Shown here one piece after another: positions 25,850 to 34,934 of a stretch of DNA of 48,163 nucleotides. Where the stretch lies: assembly GCA_913775305.1 (NCBI GenBank), contig CAJYIY010000085.1, forward strand, positions 1-48,163, written 5' to 3'. Each line of letters begins with the position of its first letter. Positions within the stretch are counted from its first letter, which is position 1. This DNA comes from an uncultured Erwinia sp. (lineage in GTDB: Bacteria > Pseudomonadota > Gammaproteobacteria > Enterobacterales > Enterobacteriaceae). Position numbers and translations under genes: made by a program. The notes below the pieces were generated by a model, which had not been told where the DNA came from, searched no databases, and saw only the letters and a list, made by a program, of their open reading frames with translations.

Positions 25850-26809
25850 TTAGTTCTGGGTGAGAGTAAATGTCATAGCTGCATCGGCTTTTCCCGTTTT
25901 TATTTCGCCAGTTTTTTTATAATGTGCTGTCATTGGAATATCAATATTCATCTCCCTCTTGCTGTGGTAAGTTTTCTCCTCCCCAAAAAGAATCGGAACA
26001 TGATTTTTATCCAGCACCTCTACCACCACGCCCGATGCTGCCTGTTCCTGCTGACGGATATTAATCATCCCTGGCCCGGGAGAGGTTCCTACAGCATCAA
26101 AAGAAATATCGATTGGAATATCATCGCTTTCACAGTTTATTTTAATATTGAATGACCGTTCGGAAGAACGCGCCACCGAGCCAATCCCGTTGAACTCACT
26201 TTTCGGTGGATTGCCGAGGTTAACAGTCTGATGCCGGGAGTTAACATCGACCAGACAACTTTTCTGAATCACCGTGATTCCGGCGAGGGTCAGCTCTGCT
26301 AACACTTTACCGTCCAAGAAGTAACGCGCTACAACCTGCGGGCCCACGCTACTTCCGCTGGAAATGGGCCCAGTTTTAACAAAGCGTAAGCGAATATTAT
26401 TAGAGTTGATCCACGGCGAAAGCGAGTTTGGTTGAATGGTGTCACTATAGGGCAGTATCTTGGCGGGGTTCCATATGTCGCTGATGAGAACACCCACCCC
26501 AACAATCCCTGTTTCAAACGCTCCGGGATAGGTGATGCTGGGAGTTAGCGGAGAGTCTGAGCGGTATTTGCTTGTTGAGAGACACCCCAGTACCAGACCT
26601 TTTCCTACAAGATCATTATTGTTACGCTGTGCCAGCACCTCGCCAATATCAGCATTAGGATCGATTGCCAGCGTCATTGGCCCGTTTCTGACCGATAGTT
26701 TACCGAATGCGCAGTCAGCCGCATAGCTGCCAGCACTAAACAGCCCGACAATCAACATATTTACCCAAAGAATATATTTCAGTGATTTCATATTGTTACC
26801 CATTATCAT
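25850..26809 (-). CDS. Fimbrial tip adhesin
   Basis: A two-domain adhesin of up to 319 residues with a signal peptide (MKSLKYILWVNMLIVGLFSAGSYA). The N-terminal receptor-binding region holds DCAFGKLSV and LGCLSTSK with paired Cys. The C-terminal half is a pilin domain beginning CLVDVNSRHQTVNLGN and ending AAMTFTLTQN, the donor-strand/chaperone-binding type of end. It is the last gene of the chaperone-usher operon, which is where FimH-type tips lie. Three Met codons are possible starts (26809, 26803, 26791). The ligand cannot be told from the sequence. Confidence 0.82.
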   Translation of the reverse strand: MIMGNNMKSLKYILWVNMLIVGLFSAGSYAADCAFGKLSVRNGPMTLAIDPNADIGEVLAQRNNNDLVGKGLVLGCLSTSKYRSDSPLTPSITYPGAFETGIVGVGVLISDIWNPAKILPYSDTIQPNSLSPWINSNNIRLRFVKTGPISSGSSVGPQVVARYFLDGKVLAELTLAGITVIQKSCLVDVNSRHQTVNLGNPPKSEFNGIGSVARSSERSFNIKINCESDDIPIDISFDAVGTSPGPGMINIRQQEQAASGVVVEVLDKNHVPILFGEEKTYHSKREMNIDIPMTAHYKKTGEIKTGKADAAMTFTLTQN

Positions 26810-26883
26810 ATCCCCGATATGGAGAGGCAGGACAAGAAGAAAGGCCCCTAAAATAATCAGGGACCCTTAGGATTTTACGCAGT

Positions 26884-29445
26884 TTAGCGGGCTGAAAGGC
26901 ACTGCGCGGTGATCTGCTGAATGCCACTTTGCGGGCTGCTTTCCGCCAGTTGGTACTTAAAGTAGCACTGCTTATCCGATCCTTTGCCCCACTGCGCCAG
27001 CATCGTTCCGGCAGGAGCCAGACCATTGAGGTAAACCTGGCCGTTATCACCCACGATGCCGGACTGCTTACCGCTTTGCTGCGGGTCCGATACCACGGCA
27101 CCGAACGGCAGCGGTACACCCTGATGCAGAAGCGTTGCCAGCACGCGGAAGCCAACCTGAGCCTGATAGTTGGCGCGCACAATGGCACCCCGGGTTGGCA
27201 CGACGGTTTTGGTCGTCAGAGAGAGGTCGACATTATCCGGCAGGCTGTCCGGAGCGAGTTCAAGATCGCTCTGGCGGTAAGGCGACAGATCAGGCACCAG
27301 GGCATATCCGCGGAAATCCGTTTTCACTCCGGTCTGATTGGTTACGCCAACGCCGCTTGCACCGGGTGCAGCAATGAGCGCGGCAGTGTCGCCAAATGCC
27401 TGGCCAAATGTGACCCCATCTGAATGAACAAGGACGCCGCCCTCAAGGCCGTAGTCAATGCGCTGCATGTTGCGGTCATAGCCGTATCCGGCACTCACTT
27501 CACCGTAGGTACCACGGTAGTCACCATCGAGGTGGCCACTGCTGCCCCCGCCCTGATTGGCCCGGCTCTGCTGAATACTCCAGGCGAGATTACTGTCTTC
27601 CAGCGAAGTGCCACTCAGCCCCACGCTGTTGGTGCTGCCGCCCGGCTTGCTGCTCGTCACGCTGTAGGTCGCCCAGCTGTTGCGCAGCCAGCGGTCAAGC
27701 GGTACGCTGACATTAAACGATAATACCCGATCGGTATGGCGCTCCCGATCCTCATTACTGCGTATGGAGTTATTGCTGTAACTGTAATTCACACCATAAT
27801 TGATTCCGTTCCAGCTATTGTTGTAGCCCGCAGACATCGACATATTTTTACGCCGTTTCTGCCAGTACTCTTCGCGAAGCAGGCTGAGGCTGAACGACCC
27901 CAGCTCCTGAGAGATATTCTGACTTACCGTGAGTTCGGTACGGTTGCGGGTCTGTTCGTGCATGCTGCGATACCCTGAATCATGGTAGCTGTCCATCACG
28001 TCGGAGAGGGTATAATATCCGGCGGTAGAATAGCGGTAGCCGGCAATAGCGAAGTTAGTTCCGGTGGCGATGATATTCTTGTTATAACGCACACGCCAGG
28101 ACTGCCCCGACTGATGCTCGCGGTTGTGAAGTATCGACCACGCCTGGGTGACATCCGCTGAGAGTGCGCCAAAATCGCCGAGATTTTTCCCGATCCCGCT
28201 GGCGAGCGCACGGTAATTCTCAGCCAGCTGCAGCCCGCCATAAAGTGTGAAATTCTTTGGCAAACCATAAATTGCTGTTGCCTGGCTTAAGAATTTCTTA
28301 TCGACGGCAGAGTCATAAGGGCGATACTGCCCACCGGTAAGACTAAATTTTAAGCGACCCTCACGCTGTAGCACGGGTAAAGACGCATAAGGCACCACGA
28401 AATGCTGTTCGCTGCCATCTGCCTCTTTAATTGTTACATTCAGGTCGCCGCTGCCGCCGGTGGCATACATATCGTTAATCACGAAGGCACCCGGTGCAAC
28501 GTAACTCTGATAAATGATGTAGCCATTTTGCCTGACGATCACCTGGGCATTGCTTTTCGCCGTCCCGCGGATCACCGGCGCGTAACCACGCAGGCTTTCC
28601 GGCAACATGTCATCATCAGAGGCGATCTGCACGCCGCGAAACGGCACGCTGTCGAAAATATCGGAAGGAGAATTACTGTCGCCCAGCGTGAGCTGGCTTT
28701 TCAGCGGAATAATATCGCGCTGCAGATAAGTGTAAGCGGTGTCCCAGCGCTGGCTTCCACGGCTGTTACGGCTCCACGTGCTGTAATTGCGCAGCCGCCA
28801 GGCTCCCAGGTTTGCCCCCGGTCGCAGGTTAAGATACTGGTTGTTACTGTCCTTTCCCCCTTTGCGTGCATAGTTATTCGCCCCGGAAAAACGATAATTC
28901 ATCAGTAGCGCCGGGATCCCTTCATCGAACTGTTCCGGCGAGACGTAACCACGCGCCTCAGACTTCAGTGCAGCCTGAGGTATACTGATCAACAGCCGCT
29001 GACTGCTGAACTCAAATTTTGTCGTTGCGGAGGGAATGACCGCCATGTTTACACACTGGCTGTGCGCTTGTAATGCGCTGAACGCCTCTACCTTTACCCC
29101 CCAGGATTTCAGCTGTGTCAGCGTTATGCAGGGCGACAACGCCCCCTGATTTTCCGGATCTTTTGCGGCGATAAAAGGTAACGTTTTAGTTTCGAGAAAG
29201 TGGTTATTAAGCCATATATCTACACGGTAATTACCGGGCGCCTGGGAGTGAGCGTTATCATAGGCAGATAAATCGGTGGTGGTTTGCGGCCCGCCACCGA
29301 TTTGCAGGAAATGCGAATCAAAATAATCGCGTGCCAGCGCTTTATTCGCGGTTAATCCAGGTAAAAAAAAACTTAAAACCAGTAGTCTGGCAACGTTAAT
29401 TTTTCCGGGGTTTATCATTCCATTGCTTGGATAAATTTCCATCAT
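26884..29445 (-). CDS. Outer-membrane fimbrial usher
   Basis: An 853-residue FimD-type usher. After a signal peptide ending in ANKALA, the N-terminal chaperone-binding domain begins DYFDSHFLQIGG. The 24-strand barrel region with the plug follows (PVIRGTAKSNAQVIVRQNGYIIYQ near residue 290). The C-terminal domains contain PTRGAIVRANYQAQVGFRVL and GIVGDNGQVYLNGL, and Cys residues sit near the end. The length is normal and the frame is intact. It secretes and orders the subunits encoded on either side. GGA lies 6 bases before the first ATG. Confidence 0.93.
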   Translation of the reverse strand: MMEIYPSNGMINPGKINVARLLVLSFFLPGLTANKALARDYFDSHFLQIGGGPQTTTDLSAYDNAHSQAPGNYRVDIWLNNHFLETKTLPFIAAKDPENQGALSPCITLTQLKSWGVKVEAFSALQAHSQCVNMAVIPSATTKFEFSSQRLLISIPQAALKSEARGYVSPEQFDEGIPALLMNYRFSGANNYARKGGKDSNNQYLNLRPGANLGAWRLRNYSTWSRNSRGSQRWDTAYTYLQRDIIPLKSQLTLGDSNSPSDIFDSVPFRGVQIASDDDMLPESLRGYAPVIRGTAKSNAQVIVRQNGYIIYQSYVAPGAFVINDMYATGGSGDLNVTIKEADGSEQHFVVPYASLPVLQREGRLKFSLTGGQYRPYDSAVDKKFLSQATAIYGLPKNFTLYGGLQLAENYRALASGIGKNLGDFGALSADVTQAWSILHNREHQSGQSWRVRYNKNIIATGTNFAIAGYRYSTAGYYTLSDVMDSYHDSGYRSMHEQTRNRTELTVSQNISQELGSFSLSLLREEYWQKRRKNMSMSAGYNNSWNGINYGVNYSYSNNSIRSNEDRERHTDRVLSFNVSVPLDRWLRNSWATYSVTSSKPGGSTNSVGLSGTSLEDSNLAWSIQQSRANQGGGSSGHLDGDYRGTYGEVSAGYGYDRNMQRIDYGLEGGVLVHSDGVTFGQAFGDTAALIAAPGASGVGVTNQTGVKTDFRGYALVPDLSPYRQSDLELAPDSLPDNVDLSLTTKTVVPTRGAIVRANYQAQVGFRVLATLLHQGVPLPFGAVVSDPQQSGKQSGIVGDNGQVYLNGLAPAGTMLAQWGKGSDKQCYFKYQLAESSPQSGIQQITAQCLSAR

Positions 29446-29489
29446 TAAATTCCATTATGATTAGAAAGTAGGCTATCAAGGCATATCAT

Positions 29490-30182
29490 TCACCTGTGAT
29501 TAATGAGTTGATGATGGACTGGCCCTGTACCACCGAAATCATTAATAATCTTCCAGCTCACATTCCTGGCTGACTGAATTGCACCAAGGGAGAATTTTTT
29601 GGTTGATAACGGAGGAACATAGGTCACTTCGGGTAACGGGTGACCGTCGACACTGACCGAGATGAAGTTCATGTAATAAGGCGTAGGGTTTGTCACCTCC
29701 AGCGCCCCGGCGGTCTCTGTCCATTTTACTTTTTCAGCCTGTGTCTCAGGTAGCGTATCCGCCAGTGCTGCCGGCCTGAAGATCAGTTTCATTCGGGTGC
29801 GTACCGCGATTTGCAACGTATTCTCATCGTGCTCTTTAGCCCCGGGGATCGATTTAATGTTCAGCCAAAAAAGCGTTTCTTTATCACCCGGAAAATTATT
29901 TGCTAACTTAACAATACGCAGAACATTGGTATCACCACTGTCCAGACGAAACAGTGGAGGCGTCAGGATGAAATGGGCTCCGTCAACTTTTCCGGTGTCA
30001 TCTTCCACCCATGACTGAATAAGATAAGGAGAAGCATCCATGTTTTTTACACTGATAGTCTGTTCTCTTTTATCCCCCGGGAAGACAACCCGACTCCCTC
30101 CAATGCTGACCCCCGCCTGAACAGTGCCAGAAATCAGTAGCATCATTGCCAGAAAAATACGCGACGATCTGAGCATTTTCAT
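29490..30182 (-). CDS. Periplasmic fimbrial chaperone
   Basis: A 230-residue PapD/FimC-type chaperone. A signal peptide ends ISGTVQAG. The G1-strand region is TPPLFRLDSGDTNVLRIV, and the family signature follows as PGDKETLFWLNIKSIP near residue 100. Domain 2 includes NPTPYYMNFISVSVDG. It holds fimbrial subunits by donor-strand complementation until they reach the usher. I prefer the ATG at 30182 (MKMLRSS) because GGGAAT precedes it; an upstream Met at 30203 lies inside the hairpin that follows the major subunit gene. Confidence 0.92.
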   Translation of the reverse strand: MKMLRSSRIFLAMMLLISGTVQAGVSIGGSRVVFPGDKREQTISVKNMDASPYLIQSWVEDDTGKVDGAHFILTPPLFRLDSGDTNVLRIVKLANNFPGDKETLFWLNIKSIPGAKEHDENTLQIAVRTRMKLIFRPAALADTLPETQAEKVKWTETAGALEVTNPTPYYMNFISVSVDGHPLPEVTYVPPLSTKKFSLGAIQSARNVSWKIINDFGGTGPVHHQLINHR

Positions 30183-30186
30183 ATTC

Positions 30187-30227
30187 CCAAAAATGTATAC
30201 CACTCACCGAAGTGAGTGGTATACATT
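30187..30227 (-). terminator. Strong hairpin between major subunit and chaperone genes
   Basis: A perfect 16-bp stem (30192-30207 with 30212-30227), closed on the minus strand by a TTCG tetraloop and followed by T5. It begins 6 bases after the major subunit stop codon. It should terminate most transcripts or protect the subunit mRNA 3' end, giving more subunit than chaperone and usher. Confidence 0.85.
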
Positions 30228-30232
30228 GACTA

Positions 30233-30781
30233 TTAATAGTTTACGGTGAAGGTTGCAACTGAGTTAGCTTTACCTGCCTCAACACTGTCTTCTTTCTGAA
30301 TATATCGAGCATAGAAGTCCAGTTTATTCTCATTATCTTTACCACTCTCGAGAGCATAAGTCGCAGAAGGGGTATATAATGGCAGAATACCGGATTTATC
30401 AGACAGCTGAATAGCTACGCCTGTTGCTGCTCCGTCCTCTTCAGTTAATGCCAGCACGGTATTGTCATTTTTATAGGCGATCCCATCAAATTTAACGGTC
30501 GCCGTTTTAATTGTTTCCGGGCAATCTTTCAGAACGATATTAAACTTGGTCGCACTTGCGCTACCACCAGCCGTAGAGCCAACGCCAGTAAATGCAGATT
30601 TATTAACGTTGCCCATCAGCACATCCATTGTGGTAGCCCCAGCACCGTCCAGATCGACCACACATGCTGAATCAATGATATTTCCGGTAAAGTTAATAGT
30701 GCCGTCACTGGCGTTTGCAGAAAGGCTTGTAAACAATACCAAAGATGCCGCAGTCATCGTGGAAAGAATACTCTTCTTCAT
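30233..30781 (-). CDS. Major fimbrial subunit (type 1 family)
   Basis: A 182-residue pilin with a signal peptide cut near SLSANA. The mature N-terminal donor strand is DGTINFTGNIIDSACVVD, and a disulfide pair is formed by the Cys in DSACVV and the Cys in VLKDCPE. The C-terminus ENSVATFTVNY-like (here ANSVATFTVNY) carries the penultimate Tyr needed for chaperone binding. It is the first gene of the A-chaperone-usher-tip operon, preceded by a promoter region with a homopolymeric tract. Confidence 0.93.
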   Translation of the reverse strand: MKKSILSTMTAASLVLFTSLSANASDGTINFTGNIIDSACVVDLDGAGATTMDVLMGNVNKSAFTGVGSTAGGSASATKFNIVLKDCPETIKTATVKFDGIAYKNDNTVLALTEEDGAATGVAIQLSDKSGILPLYTPSATYALESGKDNENKLDFYARYIQKEDSVEAGKANSVATFTVNY

Positions 30782-30915
30782 GGTTTTCCTTTTTCATTGC
30801 ATTTAAATAATCCATTTCAACCGCAAAGATCCTGAATAATGAGAGGATATTTACGGCATGTTTACCATTATTATTCTCACGGATCACGGATCGTTTGAAT
30901 AACAGTAGCGCTAAA

Positions 30916-30942
30916 ATCATACGCCAGGAACCAGGGGGGGGG
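30916..30942 (-). promoter_or_regulatory. Fimbrial promoter candidate with nine-base C tract
   Basis: On the minus strand, TATGAT (30916-30921) preceded by GCG is a good -10. Nine consecutive C (30934-30942) lie 12 bases before it, overlapping where the -35/spacer would be. No normal -35 is present, so an activator is likely. Such tracts change length by slippage and, in Bordetella fim promoters, switch fimbriae on and off. Confidence 0.55.
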
Positions 30943-31311
30943 TGGAGTGAATTTAACCTCAATCGGGCACTGTTCATCTCAATATAATAATGTTTCAGAA
31001 TGTTTATTTGAAAATAATACTTATCAATTATCCTGTAAAAACCCCTTACTCAATGAGGGTTGTTTTTTAATGTTTATAAAAAAATCATTTAAAATCAAGT
31101 TTGTTATGGTTTTTCTTAAAAAAATGAGCCTGATTAAGATATGTGTCTTTAATTTAATAAAATTATTCATATAAAATTTAGTTTTCATTGAGCCCGGTGA
31201 TTCATTATAGTCTGTAACTGGTGAGATCATGAATCTCGGTTGAATGCCGAATCAGCTTCAATCAACGAATCACGCAGACTATGAACATATCAAACAGTAG
31301 GAATAAATGTT
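30943..31311. other. AT-rich divergent region, no supported gene
   Basis: About 370 bases between the fimbrial promoter and the ToxR-like regulator. A weak plus-strand hairpin with T-run (AACCC paired with GGGTT, then GTTTTTT) lies near 31040-31072. Short frames here have biased AT-driven composition and no ribosome sites. The region probably binds H-NS and the neighbouring regulator (inference). Confidence 0.4.
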
Positions 31312-31971
31312 ATGGATAACAGAATTAAAGACCGCCTTAATGATATTTCTTACATCATAGATCATCGCATTGTTTTCTATCCGGGTCAGCATAGATTAGT
31401 TTATCATTCAGAAGGTGAGGAGGTTAATGTAAATATTTTTATTCCTACCAGTCGTTGCCTGTTACTTCTTCTTCAGGGAGATAAAAAAATAATCAGGCGT
31501 GAAGAGTTCATCAACAAGGTATGGGTTGAAAATGGGTGCTATGTGGCAAACAACACCTTTTATCAAAATATTTCAATGTTGCGGAAGTTACTTAAGAAAG
31601 CAGGGCTTGGTGAAGATACTATTATCACTGTACCCAAGAGAGGGTTAAAAATAAACAATAATACTCACGTTGAAATCACCAGGAGTGAAAGAGTACCATC
31701 TAAATACAATTCATCTCTACATCAAAAAATAGAAAAAGATATTTCTGCCAATAACCCTATATATCCCGCTGCCTGCAGTATAAATCACACAAATAAAAAG
31801 CAATATATAAATAAGAAAGTCAAGTCGATGTTCTATAAATTTATTATTTCGTCACTTCTGTTAGGAGGCGCGATCGGTGCACTAATGGCAGATGTGATTA
31901 TCAATCTGGATCGCAGTGTTTATGGAACACAGCATAAAAGTGATATTCGTTCTGCCGAGGATATTCCTTAG
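31312..31971 (+). CDS. ToxR/CadC-like membrane-anchored transcription regulator
   Basis: A 219-residue protein. Residues about 25-115 form an OmpR/PhoB-type winged helix (IFIPTSRCLLLLLQGDKKIIRREEFINKVW, then TFYQNISMLRKLLKK and TVPKRGLKI). A polar linker of about 60 residues is followed by one membrane helix (about 177-198, FIISSLLLGGAIGALMADVII) and a short periplasmic tail of about 20 residues. That tail is too short for a sensor domain of the CadC type. It is transcribed away from the fimbrial operon and is the likely regulator of it. The composition is AT-rich like the fimbrial promoter region. Confidence 0.8.
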   Translation: MDNRIKDRLNDISYIIDHRIVFYPGQHRLVYHSEGEEVNVNIFIPTSRCLLLLLQGDKKIIRREEFINKVWVENGCYVANNTFYQNISMLRKLLKKAGLGEDTIITVPKRGLKINNNTHVEITRSERVPSKYNSSLHQKIEKDISANNPIYPAACSINHTNKKQYINKKVKSMFYKFIISSLLLGGAIGALMADVIINLDRSVYGTQHKSDIRSAEDIP

Positions 31972-32139
31972 CACAGTTAATATCGGAAATCTTCCCCGAT
32001 GGATTCATTCGACGTGAATGAACTTATGGTATCAGCTCAATTTATTGCCTGTTCACGCAAATTGGTCCACGTCATAACGCATGATTAAGCGTTATCAGGG
32101 TGACAGCGGACAAATCATAAGCGGTAGCAGTGTGTAATA

Positions 32140-32174
32140 ATGTTTAGCGATTCCTTCAATCGCCAAACATTTTT
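32140..32174 (+). terminator. Rho-independent terminator
   Basis: Stem ATGTTTaGCGATT paired with AATCGCcAAACAT (one internal mismatch), 5-base loop, then TTTTT. It lies 168 bases after the ToxR-like regulator stop and probably ends its transcript. Confidence 0.8.
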
Positions 32175-32877
32175 GCAGTCCCCGTAATCAAAATGTCATT
32201 GACGTATCAGACCATAGCACCCTCGCCACCAATTTCCCGCTGTTGCTATTACCGTGCGGCCATTTATGTGGGAAATAAAATAATTATCCACGAATCAGGG
32301 ATTCTTTCGCCTGAAACCAGTCCAATCCCACTTTACAGCGCAAGCCCGGTTTTTTGTTACGGAATTTGGTCCATCAGAGCCACGTTGTAACCAACGATAC
32401 TGCCATTTTCTACCAGATGAAAAATGAGGCGAAGCACGCCTCCCCTGCAATGGTGACTGCCAGGCTGGTTTTCATACGATTCAGCGGACAGATGTGAACT
32501 GTATCCAGTCATCAGAATGTCATCATATGAGCCTGAAACTTGCCCTTTGGTATAATGGCTGAGAATGGCCATAAATAAGGTAATAACGGTCTATATTTAA
32601 AAGAGAATTTTTTGCCGCTGTGCTCAGGAAGGAAGAAAATTCCCGTAGCGTCATAAGGGAAGCTGACAGCAGTGTTGTGCATAAAATATGCACTTCGGGC
32701 TGGGGGATATGCACGCGGCGTGCGTAACTGGCAATGATGTGTTCAGGTGGAGCAGGCGGTAGGACTGGTGGATGACATCAGGCGTTGATGCGGCTTTCGC
32801 TGTCGACAAGCCTCATTTACCGTTATGAACCGACTGACGATCGTCGCTGAATGTTTATCAGGTTGCAGGAGAAAAGG
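32175..32877. other. Intergenic region, no supported gene
   Basis: About 700 bases before the secreted hydrolase gene. Short frames of 60-70 codons occur on both strands without ribosome sites or recognisable domains. A minus-strand frame at 32357-32572 (ending GSIVGYNVALMDQIP) looks slightly protein-like and may be a decayed gene. I see no RNA gene or repeat. Confidence 0.4.
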
Positions 32878-34008
32878 ATGAATACGTTATCGGGGATCGT
32901 GCTGGCTTCGTCATTGAGCCTGACAGCGACCGCTTACGGTGGGGCGCCGTCGCCAAACGGCGTGATGGTTGAAAAAATGCCGTTGCCGGAAGCACATGGG
33001 TTAATGGAGGCGTCATCTCAGTATCTGATCCGCTACACGTCGATTAGTGGCGTCGATGGCAAAACTCACCGCGAGGATACCGGCGCGGTCTTCCTGCCCA
33101 AAGGTCCGGCCCCGCAGGGTGGCTGGCCGGTCGTGGTCTGGACACACGGCACGATTGGCGTAGCGAATCACTGCGCACCTTCGCTCAATCCCCGCTCCGA
33201 TCGGGATAAGCAGTACCTGAATACCTGGCTCTCGCTGGGATTTGCGGTTGTGGCACCGGACTATGCCGGGCTGGGTTCGTCGGGATTGCATCATTACCTG
33301 AACGCCAGAAGCGAAGCCTGGAGCGTGCTGGACAGTATCAGCGCTTCGCTGAAAAGTTTCCCTCTCAGCAATAAAATCATCATCGTTGGTCAGTCGCAGG
33401 GCGCACACGCGGCCTTTGCCGCCTCCGGCTATCAACCCAGCTATGCACCGGCGCTGCACGTCATGGGGACCGTACTGACCGGTACGCCATATATTAATGC
33501 TGATACTTCGGTCAGCGATATTTTCAGCGCCAGCCAATCCGCAGCAGAGGGCGGCGATCCCAAAATCCCTTACGCCTATTACATCTTTCTCTCCGCTGCC
33601 GACAGCAATAAATCTCTGAAGGCGGCGGATTACTTCCAGAAAGATGCGGTTGCCGATGTCGCGCTGGCAAAAAATCTCTGTATCACCGCGCTGACGCAGC
33701 ACGTGATGGACAATAAGCTCAACGATAAAAATACCTTCCTGCCCAATTTCCAGGATCTGCTGAACACGCAGCTTGATTCTCTGCGTTATAACACGCTGAA
33801 AATCAATCATCCGGTGTTTATTGGTATCGGTCTGCAGGATGTTAATGTGCCGACCGCAATGCAGCAGCGATTTGCCCGGGATGTAAAAGCGGCAGGCACT
33901 CCGGTTGATGTACATGAGTATGCCGGGATGAACCATAGCGAAACGGTGAACGTTTCCCTGCGCGATTCGGTGCCGTTTGTGTTTCAGATCCTCTCAGAAA
34001 AGCCGTAA
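32878..34008 (+). CDS. Secreted alpha/beta hydrolase (secretory lipase family)
   Basis: A 376-residue exported hydrolase. The signal peptide is MNTLSGIVLASSLSLTATAYG. The alpha/beta core has VVVWTHGTIG (oxyanion region, near residue 88), the nucleophile Ser in GQSQGAHAA near 180, the acid in GIGLQDVNVPT near 320 and the His in YAGMNHSET near 350. It resembles the LIP/secretory lipase family of triacylglycerol or ester hydrolases. The ATG at 32878 follows AGGAGAAAAGG; a longer frame adds nine residues and spoils the signal peptide. It is a single gene ending at a short hairpin. Confidence 0.82.
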   Translation: MNTLSGIVLASSLSLTATAYGGAPSPNGVMVEKMPLPEAHGLMEASSQYLIRYTSISGVDGKTHREDTGAVFLPKGPAPQGGWPVVVWTHGTIGVANHCAPSLNPRSDRDKQYLNTWLSLGFAVVAPDYAGLGSSGLHHYLNARSEAWSVLDSISASLKSFPLSNKIIIVGQSQGAHAAFAASGYQPSYAPALHVMGTVLTGTPYINADTSVSDIFSASQSAAEGGDPKIPYAYYIFLSAADSNKSLKAADYFQKDAVADVALAKNLCITALTQHVMDNKLNDKNTFLPNFQDLLNTQLDSLRYNTLKINHPVFIGIGLQDVNVPTAMQQRFARDVKAAGTPVDVHEYAGMNHSETVNVSLRDSVPFVFQILSEKP

Positions 34009-34014
34009 TTGCAG

Positions 34015-34035
34015 GCGGGCTGTCGTTCAGCCCGC
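34015..34035 (+). terminator. Possible terminator after hydrolase gene
   Basis: A 7-bp stem (GCGGGCT with AGCCCGC) and 7-base loop directly after the stop codon. There is no strong T-tract. Confidence 0.45.
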
Positions 34036-34079
34036 GCATTCGCATTTAGTCAGACTTATCCACCATTCCAGTACGTCTT

Positions 34080-34589
34080 TCAGGGCGTTGTAATCGCAAA
34101 AAGAATGACGGCACCCAGGACATTGGTTTTTTTAGACACGAAGATGACTTTATCTGACGAATAGTGACCTTCCGGGGCGCATATTTTGATATTTCGTCCC
34201 AGGTCGGGATCGTCAACTTCTGCCCCGGCGCAGGATTTATGACCGCCCGGAGAATAGGTATAGCTGGCGGCGTAGGCGGAAGTTTCGCCGGAAAGATAAT
34301 AAGTCAGAGTGATGAGTGGAATAACGGTAAGTGTCATCAGAACGACAAATGCTCCGAATAAGAGCTTAAGGTAATCAATGCGCTTTTCGCTCCTGATTAT
34401 CCCGGTGTGAATGGCGTAAAGTGTGAAGCCGACTGATAACCCCAGCATTATAAGGGTGAAATTCTTGCTGGTTTCGTCATTGAGAAAGGTTACGGTATAA
34501 ATCTCGCTGCGCCAGACGATAAAGCCGAAAACAATCAGCAGAAATGTGATAGTGATAGTGAACAGGTAAAAAAAGGAATATTGTTTCAT
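34080..34589 (-). CDS. Hypothetical inner-membrane protein
   Basis: A 169-residue protein with three clear membrane helices (about residues 5-28, 43-65 and 78-103) and a fourth at the C-terminus. Between helices 3 and 4 is an extramembrane loop with two Cys (KSCAGAE and KICAPEG) that could form a disulfide. GGGAG lies 4 bases before ATG 34589; an upstream Met at 34634 is less likely. I do not recognise a family. It lies downstream of the dithiolopyrrolone-type operon on the same strand but 345 bases away, so membership is doubtful. Confidence 0.6.
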   Translation of the reverse strand: MKQYSFFYLFTITITFLLIVFGFIVWRSEIYTVTFLNDETSKNFTLIMLGLSVGFTLYAIHTGIIRSEKRIDYLKLLFGAFVVLMTLTVIPLITLTYYLSGETSAYAASYTYSPGGHKSCAGAEVDDPDLGRNIKICAPEGHYSSDKVIFVSKKTNVLGAVILFAITTP

Positions 34590-34934
34590 TGGCTCCCATA
34601 CCGGCTTTTTTAACGTCCTCATTGTCCGAATCATACCATCAAGCCTTCATTTTTTGACACCCGGGTTATTCGAACGGGGTAAAGGATTAAACCCTTTTGC
34701 CCGATCCGGGCACAAGGTGCTGCTGAGGGGAATTCCGATTTATCCCGGGACCTCGCACAACTGGAAATGTACAGACCTGGTTTGTCATCGATCGCTGCTT
34801 TCGGCTGCTGCATCTAGTCGCTGATATGCTGTCTCAGGCTTTTCACTGAATTGACAGCACATCAACATGAGATGAGGTTGGATATCGGAAAATATTGTAC
34901 GCTAAATCTGCTTATTTTTTACGGGTTGCCACTT
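34590..34934. other. Intergenic region with imperfect inverted repeat
   Basis: No supported gene. An 11-bp arm at 34823-34833 pairs with 34853-34863 with one mismatch (GATaTGCTGTC with GACAGCAcATC) around a 19-base loop. It lies about 70 bases after the flavoprotein stop codon and might end the minus-strand operon, but it has no T-tract. Confidence 0.4.

Noticed and set aside
30947..31174. 75-codon frame rich in Lys/Ile/Phe near the fimbrial promoter
   Set aside because: Composition expected from AT-rich DNA, no ribosome site, contains a hairpin with T-run.
32193..32714. Several short frames on both strands before the secreted hydrolase
   Set aside because: Mutually overlapping, no ribosome sites, no recognisable motif; noted only as possible decay products.
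34635..34800. Possible tRNA-like or attachment-site sequence (TTCGAA near GGGT)
   Set aside because: No cloverleaf could be folded by eye and no integrase is present.
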